From contig NZ_MDCO01000001.1 in assembly GCF_001746205.1 (NCBI RefSeq), positions 257,896-321,895 of the forward strand: DNA of 64,000 nt, read 5' to 3'. Origin of the DNA: Brachyspira hampsonii. GTDB lineage: Bacteria > Spirochaetota > Brachyspiria > Brachyspirales > Brachyspiraceae. Below the pieces are notes generated by a model that saw only the letters and a list, made by a program, of their open reading frames with translations, searched no databases and had not been told where the DNA came from. Shown in pieces: positions 43,614 through 51,983 of the stretch (the stretch's first letter is position 1; the number at the start of each line of letters is the position of its first letter). The position numbers and the translations under genes are program-made.

Positions 43614-44084
43614 CTAAAAATTAGGATAATTCCTATTATTTATTTCATCTACTTGTTCATTATAGGAATCTCCAAGTAGTTTAATTGTTTTTTTTAAATT
43701 AATTGGTTTATTTTTAAACTTAATACCAGTAATATTAAGTTTTTTAAATTCCATTTGGTGAGAAAAATCTTTAAAATCAGCATTTCCATATATATAAACA
43801 TTACTAAAACATGCTTGATTAATTTGATTATTTTTATTTGTTTGAAAATAAGCACGTTTAAATGTTACATTCTTTTTAAAATCTATATTTTTAAAAATTA
43901 TATTTCCTATAAATGTAGCTGAAAATTCTACATCATATTCAAATATTAAATTTTTAAATGATATATTTTCATATTTTCCAATAAATGTAACCTTATTTTT
44001 GAATATAATATTTGATATATTTACATTATTTGGTATATTGTAATTATCTGTATCTATTATTTGGAGTTCATTTAATTCTATCAT
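43614..44084 (-). CDS. Pentapeptide-like repeat protein
   Basis: 156 aa from ATG 44082-44084, chosen because AAGGA lies upstream; a longer frame adds 21 residues. The sequence has the rough five-residue periodicity of right-handed beta-helices (ISNIIFKNKVTF, ISFKNLIFEYDVEF, IIFKNIDFKKNVTF). Some pentapeptide proteins mimic DNA. It lies convergent with and 3 bp from the methyltransferase. Role unknown. Confidence 0.62.
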   Translation of the reverse strand: MIELNELQIIDTDNYNIPNNVNISNIIFKNKVTFIGKYENISFKNLIFEYDVEFSATFIGNIIFKNIDFKKNVTFKRAYFQTNKNNQINQACFSNVYIYGNADFKDFSHQMEFKKLNITGIKFKNKPINLKKTIKLLGDSYNEQVDEINNRNYPNF

Positions 44085-44182
44085 AAGATAAATCCTTAAA
44101 ATTAATTTATAATTATTTATTTTAGTATAATTAAGAAAAAATAACAAATTTTAATTTAATGTGAATGAATAGATAACTATTT

Positions 44183-44206
44183 CGATAACCTTTATTATCG
44201 CAACAC
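44183..44206. terminator. Hairpin, right boundary copy of the R-M island
   Basis: CGATAA (44183-44188), 6-nt loop, TTATCG (44195-44200), then CAACAC. Same core stem and right flank as 39399-39430, with a degraded left flank. It also lies 15 bp past the stop of the minus-strand RHH gene and may terminate it. Confidence 0.6.
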
Positions 44207-44220
44207 CTATAATTAATAAA

Positions 44221-44442
44221 TTATATATTTAATTCTTTTAATACAGCATCTCTAATGTACTGAGATACACTGACATTATTCTGTTCTGCTTTTTCTTTTA
44301 TTAGGAGCTGTTCTTTTTCACTAACACGCATATATAATTTAATGTCAAGCCTATCTTCTGTTATTCTTTTTCTGCCTGAACCTTCACGAGCTCCGCCTGT
44401 ATTTGCTCTAGCACCACCCCAGCTATTTTTTTTATTATCCAT
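44221..44442 (-). CDS. RHH-type protein (MobC/CopG-like)
   Basis: 73 aa. N-terminal WGGARANTGGAREGSGRKR (a Gly/Arg-rich segment typical of plasmid and phage RHH proteins), then IKLYMRVSEKEQLLIKEKAEQNNVSVSQYIRDAV, a ribbon-helix-helix. A DNA-binding regulator, antitoxin or mobilisation accessory protein. The start overlaps the 32-aa ORF stop (ATGGATAA), so its translation is coupled to that peptide. Confidence 0.78.
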   Translation of the reverse strand: MDNKKNSWGGARANTGGAREGSGRKRITEDRLDIKLYMRVSEKEQLLIKEKAEQNNVSVSQYIRDAVLKELNI

Positions 44443-44533
44443 TATTATGACCTCTTTTTAATAAAAGAACTAATACTACTATATTAAGTGATAATGATAC
44501 TACAGATAATATTGCATTTACAGTTGTTAACAT
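44435..44533 (-). CDS. 32-aa hydrophobic peptide coupled to the RHH gene
   Basis: ATG 44531-44533 with GAAGGAG at good spacing. MLTTVNAILSVVSLSLNIVV then LVLLLKRG..., a single membrane helix with a basic end. It overlaps the RHH gene by 8 bp. Its ribosome-binding site is the reverse complement of the plus-strand promoter at 44535. Toxin-like in size and topology. Confidence 0.62.
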   Translation of the reverse strand: MLTTVNAILSVVSLSLNIVVLVLLLKRGHNNG

Positions 44534-44534
44534 C

Positions 44535-44562
44535 TTGACAACTCCTTCATAATGTATATAAT
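44535..44562 (+). promoter_or_regulatory. Consensus promoter for an antisense RNA
   Basis: Plus strand TTGACA (44535-44540), 16 bp, TATAAT (44557-44562), reading toward and against the 28-aa peptide gene. No ORF follows on this strand. Confidence 0.7.
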
Positions 44563-44568
44563 ATTAAC

Positions 44569-44645
44569 TATGGAAGTCAGGAGCCAAGTCGGCTAACTTA
44601 GCTCCCTTTCGTAACTAATAAAAATTATTTTTTAATTTTTATTAG
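44569..44645 (+). ncRNA. Candidate antitoxin antisense RNA
   Basis: Predicted from the promoter at 44535: about 77 nt, containing hairpin 44580-44605 (GGAGC...GCTCC) and ending with a perfect 13-bp hairpin (44615-44627 with 44633-44645, TTTTT loop). It is complementary to the end of the 28-aa ORF and its downstream region. No T run follows the last hairpin, so the 3' end is uncertain. Confidence 0.5.
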
Positions 44646-44711
44646 CTTAACCACAATTACGATAAGTGTCAGGATATCAATAATTGTAGCTATGAAAGTT
44701 AAGACTTCCAT
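44625..44711 (-). CDS. 28-aa hydrophobic peptide, candidate type I toxin
   Basis: ATG 44709-44711 preceded by GAAGGAGG with a 5-nt spacer; the frame ends at TAA 44625. MEVLTFIATIIDILTLIVIV then VKLIKIKK: one membrane helix with a Lys-rich tail, the layout of Fst/TxpA/holin-like toxins. The start ATGGAAGTC is exactly complementary to GACTTCCAT further down the same message (plus-strand 44570-44578), which could mask the start. It has its own consensus promoter and an opposing antisense promoter. Confidence 0.65.
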   Translation of the reverse strand: MEVLTFIATIIDILTLIVIVVKLIKIKK

Positions 44712-44744
44712 AATTACCTCCTTCATTTCTTTAGGATTAATTAT

Positions 44745-44772
44745 ATTATACCACACTTGATGATTTTGTCAA
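44745..44772 (-). promoter_or_regulatory. Consensus promoter of the 28-aa peptide
   Basis: Minus strand TTGACA (44767-44772), 16 bp, TATAAT (44745-44750), 34 bp upstream of the ATG. Confidence 0.82.
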
Positions 44773-44848
44773 TACTTTTTCTACAAAAAATAATAGTTTA
44801 TTTTAATTTTTTTCTTATCTGAATTATAACTGATTTATATTTGCTTGG

Positions 44849-44930
44849 CGGGGGGGGGGGATAAAATCTCTGCAGGCTTTTACTCGGTGCAACGAGTGGG
44901 GAGTCTTTTGTGCATGGCGATAATTTTTTT
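44849..44930. repeat. Poly-G tract and GC-rich patch
   Basis: Eleven consecutive Gs (44850-44860) after GGC, then a GC-rich stretch with hairpin ACTCG/CGAGT around 44882-44897. This is very atypical in this A/T-rich sequence. It lies in the 44773-44962 gap beside the run of truncated genes. Confidence 0.75.
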
Positions 44931-44962
44931 ATTAGGGGGTACTGATAAAATTAGTGATATTA

Positions 44963-45397
44963 TTATAATATAAAAACGCCTTCAGTTTCATAAATACTTT
45001 TAGTATCTTCAAAATGATTTTTAATCACTCTATGAAGAGCCATAATTGAGGCTACAACACCATCTATTCTTTTATATGATCTTCTTCTGTCAGGTTTTAC
45101 AGGCAAATAATTATCCCTCCCATCCGTTTTTACTTTACAGCAGCTTATCATCCAATTAAGAACTGCATTATTACCATGAAGTAGTTTTCTTTCATCTATA
45201 GTTTTTTCAAATAAAGAAGTTCCTTCAGATAAACCGCCGACTGCAAAAGATTGCCTAACCTGTTCCATTTTGAAGCCCTCACTTTCTAAGTGTGTTACTA
45301 TTTCAATAGCTTTCCAAGGGTCATAAGCTATTTTTATAATTTCAAAATCTTTCGCATCATTTAGTATTGAGGATTCTATAACATCAAAATCTATTAT
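44963..45397 (-). pseudogene. Phage terminase large subunit, C-terminal remnant
   Basis: Open from the junction at about 45397 to TAA 44963, about 144 codons. KIAYDPWKAIEIVTHLESEGFKM, then VRQSFAVGG, LLHGNNAVLNWMISC, KPDRRRSYKRIDGVVASIMAL is the nuclease-domain end of TerL. The N-terminal ATPase domain is missing. The internal ATG at 45268 is not a real start. It is the only structural or packaging phage gene in the window. Confidence 0.8.
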
Positions 45398-46018
45398 ATA
45401 ATATACTTAGCGGTAATACCGGAGATGTTAAATTAGATTCAACTATTTCTGCTGGTATAGGCTACACTTCTGATGCTTTTGGTATAGGTGTTGGTTATAA
45501 CTATACTTTGTTAAACGGACAGATAGGCGTACATACTCCTGTACTTATGTTTAATGCTTTAAATAACAATTTAAGAATAGCTATACCTATACAAGTAGCT
45601 GTAAAAGATTATGATTCTGGTAATAATAAAGTAACATATACAGGCGTAGCTTTCAATAATATACAGTTAAGATACTATACAGGCATAGATGCTTTCAATG
45701 CTGTAAGATTATATTTCTATTATAGAAATTCTACATTTAAAGATAAAAATTCTGATAATAGTGAGACTACAGAAATTTTCGGCTTCCAAACAAGATTCTA
45801 CTTCTTAAATACTCAAATAGGAAATGTAACAGTTAATCCTTATTTGAAAGTTGCATTTGATACTGCTTTAAAAGGCGGAGTAGTTAATGGTAACTACACA
45901 TATACAGCTGAGAATATTGGTGATGCTAGATTTATATTAAAAAATGGTAAACAATCAGATATATATGAAAAAAATCCTTATAAAGTATCAGTTGCTGCTG
46001 TATTGGGTATAACTGCTA
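45398..46018 (+). pseudogene. Outer-membrane beta-barrel-like protein, internal fragment
   Basis: The frame is open across the whole segment and cut at both ends. ILSGNTGDVKLDSTISAGIG, then alternating beta strands (VTYTGVAFNNIQLRYYTG, FNAVRLYFYYRN, TEIFGFQTRFYF, VNPYLKVAF), Gly- and aromatic-rich as in Brachyspira surface proteins of the Vsp kind (family inferred). No signal peptide or stop of its own. The TTG at 45508 is not a credible start. Confidence 0.7.
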
Positions 46019-46819
46019 ATTATCTTCTGTTTTTACTCCTAATTGATATATTAATTCATCGTATTTGGAATTATTTTCATTAACTGAAGCATAAACTGTA
46101 TTAGAAATATTTTCTTTTATACTATTTTCCAAATCTTTATAATTTTTTCTTAAATCTGATATCTCTTTAAAATTCTTGAGATTCTGCTCCAGCATTATAC
46201 TATTGTAATTAGAATTATTTTTCTCTATTCTTTCATCTATCTTTTCATCTACACTATTTGACAATTCTTCTTTGAGATTATTTAAATTTTCTTTTTCTTC
46301 TTCTAGGAATTTAGTTTGTTCATCTCTGCTTTCTTCTAGCTTATTAGTTAAAATATCTATTTCTTTTTTATTATCTTCTGTTTTTACTCCTAATTGATTT
46401 ATTAATTCATCATATTTGGAATTATTTACTAAGATAGAATCTTCTAAATCTTTCTGTACTTTTTTTAAGCCATACAATTCTTTAAAAGTCTTAAGATTAT
46501 GTTCTAACGCTATGCTGTTATAAGTAGTATTATTTTTTTCTATTTTTTCATCTATCTTTTCATCTACACTATTTGATAATTCTTCTTTGAGATTATTTAA
46601 ATTCTCTTTCTCTTCTTTTAAGAATTTAGTTTGTTCTTCTCTGACTTCCTCAAATCTAGTGTTTAGGCTGTCTATTTCTTTTTTATTATCTTCTGTTTTT
46701 ACTCCTAATTGATTTATTAATTCATCGTATTTGGAATTATTTTCATTAACTGAAGCATAAACTGTATTAGAAATATTTTCTTTTATACTATTTTCCAAAT
46801 CTTTATAATTCTTTCTTAA
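46019..46819 (-). pseudogene. Coiled-coil repeat protein, internal fragment
   Basis: Lys/Glu/Asn-rich heptad sequence with internal repeats: NNSKYDELINQLGVKTEDNK occurs three times (once as DELIYQ) and KENLNNLKEELSNSVDEKID twice. The fragment begins LRKNYKDLENSIKENI and ends within another copy of the same unit. No start or stop of its own; the apparent stop of the neighbouring hsdS is created at the junction. Parent function unknown. Confidence 0.68.
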
Positions 46820-47610
46820 GCACCATTGCCGGATATTAATAAAGCCTCTCCATCAAAAGCATACTCATTTATTCTATAATATTCTCTAGCACAAGTATAA
46901 AACCTATATTGTCCGTTTTCTTCCATAGCATTAGCATCTAATTTTCCTGTTTTTATACTTTTACTAATTTCAGATAATTTTTTTATTTTCCATTCATCTT
47001 TAAAACCCTTGAATCGAACTTCACCGCTTAACACTCTTTGCATTACGCCTTTCTTATAAAGCTCTTTCTTCTCTATTAGTTTAGTAAGGTTCTCTATAAC
47101 ATCATCGCATAATGACAAAACTTCGGCTATACGCTTTTGTTCGTCTAGGGGCGGGAATGGAATTATCATATTGAAAAAATCTTCTATAGGAACATTTAAT
47201 AGTCCATGATTTCTGACTCCCTCTTGAGAAATAATACTTAATTGTCTATTTAAAATACCTACATCAAATAAATATTCAAAAAAATTACTATTACCCTCAG
47301 TTATTTTAAAATAAATATACAATGATGTAGCAACCCCAACATCATAATTTTTTAATTTCCTAAAAACTCCATATGGATAACCACGACAATAACTTTTATT
47401 ATAGCAAAAATCTCCTTTGTACAATAAAATATATTTTGATAAATCTTTACTAGCTACAATTTTACTAAAAAATTTGTCTTGCTTTATAAATCCATATTCT
47501 GCTGAAATTGTTAATACATTATCATTGTTAATTGTATTTTTTCTTGTAATTCTTTCTGTTATATCGCCTAGACGTTTTAAAGTCCAACCTGTAGGGAGTG
47601 AGTGGTTCAT
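46816..47610 (-). pseudogene. hsdS: Type I restriction specificity subunit, C-terminally truncated
   Basis: 264 aa of an expected ~400. Complete first half: LPTGWTLKRLGDITERI, first target-recognition domain, central conserved helix PPLDEQKRIAEVLSLCDDVIENLTKLIEKKELYKKGVMQRVLSG. It then starts the second recognition domain (WKIKKLSEISKSIKTGKLDA) and breaks off after LISGNGA at the junction with the coiled-coil fragment. AAAGGAGG precedes the ATG. No hsdM or hsdR lies nearby. Probably non-functional; half-HsdS proteins can dimerise, but this one extends past the half point. Confidence 0.8.
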
Positions 47611-47639
47611 TATGCCTCCTTTTCATACTATTGCAGTCT

Positions 47640-47720
47640 TTTTGCTTCTTTGTGTCAACAAAAGAAGTGGGGTGCGGCACGCTGTGTACTTCGTAGGGCA
47701 AAGCCCTGCAAAATTTTTAA
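47640..47720. repeat. GC-rich dispersed repeat upstream of hsdS
   Basis: TTGCTTCTTTGTGTCAACAA, then a GC-rich core (GTGGGGTGCGGCACGC) and hairpin GCAGGGCTTTGCCCTAC-like at 47690-47715. The 47611-47852 gap otherwise holds nothing convincing. Confidence 0.45.
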
Positions 47721-47852
47721 TAAAAAAATCTAATTTAAAGTATTCTAAACATTGAGGAAGCGGTAGATTTTTCATAAATATGCCTCTATTAAATATAATA
47801 TGTAGTTCTTAACAATATTATACTATGATATATAAAAAATTCAAAATTATTA

Positions 47853-50800
47853 TTAATTTATCAGATTCTTTACTTCGTCCCAGCTTAATTTATTTATGTC
47901 GCCCATAGAATCGCCCACTACAGTATCAATCAATAAACGCTTTTTATTCTGAAGTTCTAATATCTTCTCTTCTATGGTGCCTCTTGTGATGAGCTTATAA
48001 TTAGTTACAACGCGTTTCTGTCCTATTCTGTATGCTCTGTCTGTTGCTTGATCTTCTACTGCTGGATTCCACCATAAATCATAATGCATCACAGTATCAG
48101 CCTGTGTTAAGGTGAGTCCTGTTCCTGCTGCTTTAAGGCTAAGTAAGAATATAGGTGCTTCTCCTGCATTAAATCTATGAACTAAATCCATTCTGTCCTT
48201 TGTAGAGCCGTCCAAATAAAAATAATCTATTCCCAATTTCTTAAAAGCAATACGCATGAGATTAAGCATTCTAGTAAATGAGCTGAATACCAATACACTA
48301 TGTCCGCCTGAAATAGCTTCTTTAATCATCTCTATAAACATATTAAACTTACCGCTTGTATGACTCTCGCCTCGTAAATCTTCATGCATTAATCTTGGGT
48401 GGCAGCAAACCTGTCTTAATCTTGTTAATGCTGAAAATATTTCTATATGAGACTGAGCAAAACCTTTTCTTTTTACCGTTTCAAATATTTCTATTCTTGC
48501 CGCTTCAAGTATAGACATATAAAGTTCTTTTTGATCTTTAGTTAAATCGCAGTAGCTTACAACGGTATGTTTAGGAGGCAAATCTGTAAGTACATCAGTT
48601 TTTAATCTTCTTAATATGAAAGGTGCTATTCTAGTCTTTAAATTATCCAAAGCCTCGCTTGAACTGTCCAACCCTGCAAGTATAGGAGCTTCATAATCTT
48701 CAACAAAATCCTTATGCTTGCCCAAAAATCCAGGCATAAGAAAATCAAACATTGACCACATCTCGCTTATACTGTTTTCTATAGGCGTACCGCTTAAAGC
48801 AAGTCTTTTTAACGATTTTAAACTTTTAACCATTTTTGCATTCTGAGTATTGGCATTTTTTATATGCTGAGCCTCATCAAGTATGAGATAGTTAAACTCA
48901 TTTTCACTCAATGCTTTTACATCGCGTCTTAATGTAGAATATGATATTACGGCAACATCATAATTACTTACAGCTTTTATCTTTTTCATTCTTGTTTTTA
49001 AATTGCCTGATAATACTATTACTTCAAGAGAAGGAGCAAATTTTTTAATCTCGCATTCCCAATTAGCAACGCATGAAGTAGGAGCAACAACTAAAGAAGT
49101 AAGTTTATTTCCATTTTCTTTTTCTTTTAATATTGTAGCTATAGTCTGAAAACTTTTACCAAGCCCCATATCGTCAGCAAGTATTCCGTTTAATGACATA
49201 TCAGCCAATTTTCTAAGCCATTTATAACCTACTAATTGATAGCTTCTAAACTCTCCGACTATATCTTTAGGCGGTGTTTCATCATACTCAACCCTTTTTA
49301 TATTTGCTATAGTATCCACAGCATTATCATCCAAATCAAGCTCTATACCGCTATGTTTCTCAAGCATATCAGCAAAATAAGGAGCACTGAACATAGGAAG
49401 CAAGTATCTGTTATCCTCTTTTTGTTCTATAGGATTTTCTTTAAACATCTTGGCAATATAATCAATTACTTCCAAATCTATAGGTACAAATGAACCGTTT
49501 TGAAGTCTTATATATTCTTTATTTTCTACTTTTACAGCCCTTACAATTTCAGATAAATCATGAAGCTCTTTAACGCCCTCAAAAGAAAAATTAATCTCAA
49601 AAAAGTTAATATCTTTAGTTAAAGAAACTCTCATTTTAAGAGGCTTAACATTCAATTTTAATGATTTAAAAGATTCACTATAATAACAAGTCCAACCCCT
49701 GTCCTGAAGTGCCGGAAGTATTTTGTAGCATAAATAAAATATCTTCTCATCATCAGAAGTAGCAAAAGTATAATCTCCTACTTTCTCCAAATATTTTGAT
49801 AATGTTCTGCAGAAATATTCTTCCTTTTCATTATCCCTATAAATCTCTGTAACTTCATTATCAAACATATTGCTGCTTGTAAACTTTCCGGAATAAGGGT
49901 CAACAGTAAAAGAACCGTATTTGAACTTTATAGTTGAAAATACATTAGTGCCGTCATAATCCAAAAATACCAATGCCTGAGCTGGAAAAGCTAATATATC
50001 ATTTTCTTTTATATCTTCAGGAAGCTCTATATTATCAAAGTCTTTTTTAAGATTAGGAAGCACCCTTGAACAGAAATCTTTTATATAATCTTTTTTTACT
50101 ATTATACTGTCTTTAAAAATATTCTTTTTGATTTTAGGGTATGAAGGATTAGTTTCATAAAAAATATCTTTATAAAGTATAAAATCACAATTCTCACCGA
50201 ATGTATATACTCTATTTAAATCAACATCTTTTATACTAAGATTAAGCACTAAATCTTTTTCTTCGTTATAATAGCTTTCCAACTGTAAATTTAAAATATC
50301 ATCGCTGAATGTTATAACTCTGCTTTCAAGCCTTATATTAGGAACATCTTTTAAAAGCATAAGACACTGATAAGCATCATAGTCCTTAAACCATAATTTA
50401 CCGTTTTCCTGTATTTGCTTAGCCTCAGCATACAAGTTATTTAAAAATCTTATTAATCTAGCCTCTGTCTTGCTGAAATCTTCAAGCTCTATAGTTTTTT
50501 CAATATCTTCTATGTTCTGCTTATCTCCAATAACGCATGAAAATAAGAAGCTCTCAAGCTCCCCTACCCTGTACTCTTTCTTATTTTCCAAGTCTATCAA
50601 TTTCAATGAAAGCCCCAAAGTCCTTTCATTATTGCTGTCGCCCCTTAAAGATAATAACACCGATAAACTATAATACTCCCTATAAAGATTATCCCTGTAA
50701 TTATCCATTAAAGGAGATCTTGTATAATAAAGCCAATTCTTACGCGAAGGATCTATTATTTGAGAGTTTTCCTCTTTTTTATTTCTGTCTATTCTCTTAT

Positions 50801-50954
50801 TATCGCTTTCTGTAATAACAACGCTGTTTGCTATAGTTTTGATAGAAGCCTTTGCAAGCTCATCATTTTCTTTAGCATTAGCATTTAAATTTAAAAAAGG
50901 ATTATCATTTTCCTTAATTTTCTTTTTAGACTTACCCCTAGTATTCATTCCCAT
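47853..50954 (-). CDS. SNF2/Rad54-family DNA-dependent ATPase (RapA-like helicase)
   Basis: 1033 aa. The N-terminal ~560 residues are a family-specific region. The SNF2 core follows: motif I ADDMGLGKSFQTIATIL, Ia VVAPTSCVANW, motif II DEAQHIKN, motif III LALSGTPIEN, V SLKAAGTGLTLTQADTVMHYD, VI QATDRAYRIGQKR. It translocates on duplex DNA to remodel protein-DNA complexes. It lies just beyond the truncated hsdS, but is full length and probably housekeeping. Monocistronic. Confidence 0.9.
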   Translation of the reverse strand: MGMNTRGKSKKKIKENDNPFLNLNANAKENDELAKASIKTIANSVVITESDNKRIDRNKKEENSQIIDPSRKNWLYYTRSPLMDNYRDNLYREYYSLSVLLSLRGDSNNERTLGLSLKLIDLENKKEYRVGELESFLFSCVIGDKQNIEDIEKTIELEDFSKTEARLIRFLNNLYAEAKQIQENGKLWFKDYDAYQCLMLLKDVPNIRLESRVITFSDDILNLQLESYYNEEKDLVLNLSIKDVDLNRVYTFGENCDFILYKDIFYETNPSYPKIKKNIFKDSIIVKKDYIKDFCSRVLPNLKKDFDNIELPEDIKENDILAFPAQALVFLDYDGTNVFSTIKFKYGSFTVDPYSGKFTSSNMFDNEVTEIYRDNEKEEYFCRTLSKYLEKVGDYTFATSDDEKIFYLCYKILPALQDRGWTCYYSESFKSLKLNVKPLKMRVSLTKDINFFEINFSFEGVKELHDLSEIVRAVKVENKEYIRLQNGSFVPIDLEVIDYIAKMFKENPIEQKEDNRYLLPMFSAPYFADMLEKHSGIELDLDDNAVDTIANIKRVEYDETPPKDIVGEFRSYQLVGYKWLRKLADMSLNGILADDMGLGKSFQTIATILKEKENGNKLTSLVVAPTSCVANWECEIKKFAPSLEVIVLSGNLKTRMKKIKAVSNYDVAVISYSTLRRDVKALSENEFNYLILDEAQHIKNANTQNAKMVKSLKSLKRLALSGTPIENSISEMWSMFDFLMPGFLGKHKDFVEDYEAPILAGLDSSSEALDNLKTRIAPFILRRLKTDVLTDLPPKHTVVSYCDLTKDQKELYMSILEAARIEIFETVKRKGFAQSHIEIFSALTRLRQVCCHPRLMHEDLRGESHTSGKFNMFIEMIKEAISGGHSVLVFSSFTRMLNLMRIAFKKLGIDYFYLDGSTKDRMDLVHRFNAGEAPIFLLSLKAAGTGLTLTQADTVMHYDLWWNPAVEDQATDRAYRIGQKRVVTNYKLITRGTIEEKILELQNKKRLLIDTVVGDSMGDINKLSWDEVKNLIN

Positions 50955-51145
50955 AACCTTACTATATTTTTACACATCATTTTTAATGGCTTTTATAATA
51001 ATAGAATTATTAAAAAAGTCAATATTATATATTGTATAAAAAAACATGATTTTTGATAATATGTAAAAAAGAATAGATTTTAATATATTATGATAACTAA
51101 ATTATGTTAACACAATATGCATTTATAGTTGTTTTTTATATTATT

Positions 51146-51916
51146 CTATTGCAATATACTCAAATCTTTGAAATAATTTTGGGCATCATTATAACCCTGC
51201 TCTATTCTTCTTTCAGCACCTTTCGGAGAGAAATCAAGCACACCGTAAAAGAAATTGCCTAAGTCTTTGGAAGGATACATTTCATAAATATTAACATTAT
51301 CTTTCTTTTTTACAGGCTTTTTATAATCCAAATGTATAACTATTATATCTGTACAATTTTCATAAAGATAAAGGGGCTCTATAGGACAATCATCTGTATA
51401 ATAGCCGTCAAGATAGAATTTATTATCAATCTTTTCTGTTGGAAATACCGCTATGAGTGCAGAAGTAGCTAAAAGTATTTTTTTTATTCTTTCATTAGAA
51501 TTGCCGTTTAATTTGAAGTATTTTGATTTTATAAAAAATGGAGCATTATATTCTGTACAGGAAGCATATATATTAAAATGATAATTTGACAAAAGATTAA
51601 TATCTATATATTTATCTATAATTTCAATTAATCCTTCTCTTGAAAACATACCGAATATAGAAGATTTATCAATTTTAAAATAATCCTTAATCTTTTTAGA
51701 CATTAGAATTTTTGTTTCTATTTCTTCTTTCCAAACTTTTACAGCTGTATCATAATTATTCATAGCCATAAGACAAGCATTCAAAGCACCTACAGAAGTT
51801 CCGGAAATAGCAGACACTTTATCATATATACCAGATTCTATTAAATATTTCCAAACGCCTATATGATAAGCACCTCTTCCCCCTCCGCCGCCTAATACAA
51901 GTCCGATTTTTTTCAT
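51146..51916 (-). CDS. Patatin-like phospholipase
   Basis: 256 aa. Oxyanion loop LGGGGGRGAYHIG, nucleophile Ser41 in SGTSVGAL, catalytic Asp in FYLDGYYTDDCPI. The Ser-Asp dyad hydrolyses acyl esters of membrane lipids. No signal peptide, so cytoplasmic. A hairpin separates it from fliD upstream. Confidence 0.87.
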   Translation of the reverse strand: MKKIGLVLGGGGGRGAYHIGVWKYLIESGIYDKVSAISGTSVGALNACLMAMNNYDTAVKVWKEEIETKILMSKKIKDYFKIDKSSIFGMFSREGLIEIIDKYIDINLLSNYHFNIYASCTEYNAPFFIKSKYFKLNGNSNERIKKILLATSALIAVFPTEKIDNKFYLDGYYTDDCPIEPLYLYENCTDIIVIHLDYKKPVKKKDNVNIYEMYPSKDLGNFFYGVLDFSPKGAERRIEQGYNDAQNYFKDLSILQ

Positions 51917-51935
51917 ATTCTGATTATTATAAAAA

Positions 51936-51968
51936 AATACTATTGCATATTAAATACACAATAGTATT
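51936..51968 (-). terminator. Terminator of fliD
   Basis: 10-bp stem (51936-51945 with 51959-51968), 13-nt loop, A tract left of it (T on the transcribed strand), 16 bp past the fliD stop. Confidence 0.7.
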
Positions 51969-51983
51969 ATATTAAATTAATAA

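Noticed and set aside
38337-44206. Chromosomal integron with attC sites
   Set aside because: The recombinase lacks a recognisable IntI-specific insert, and there are only two hairpin copies bounding a multi-gene block rather than an array of single-gene cassettes.
32059-45397. VSH-1-type gene transfer agent
   Set aside because: No head, tail or lysis genes of that kind are visible; only replication genes and one terminase remnant are present.
47630-47790. Small minus-strand frame (start near 47774) through the GC-rich repeat
   Set aside because: The frame is a translation of the dispersed repeat (AGLCPTKYTACRTPLLLL) and would be expected wherever the repeat lies open.
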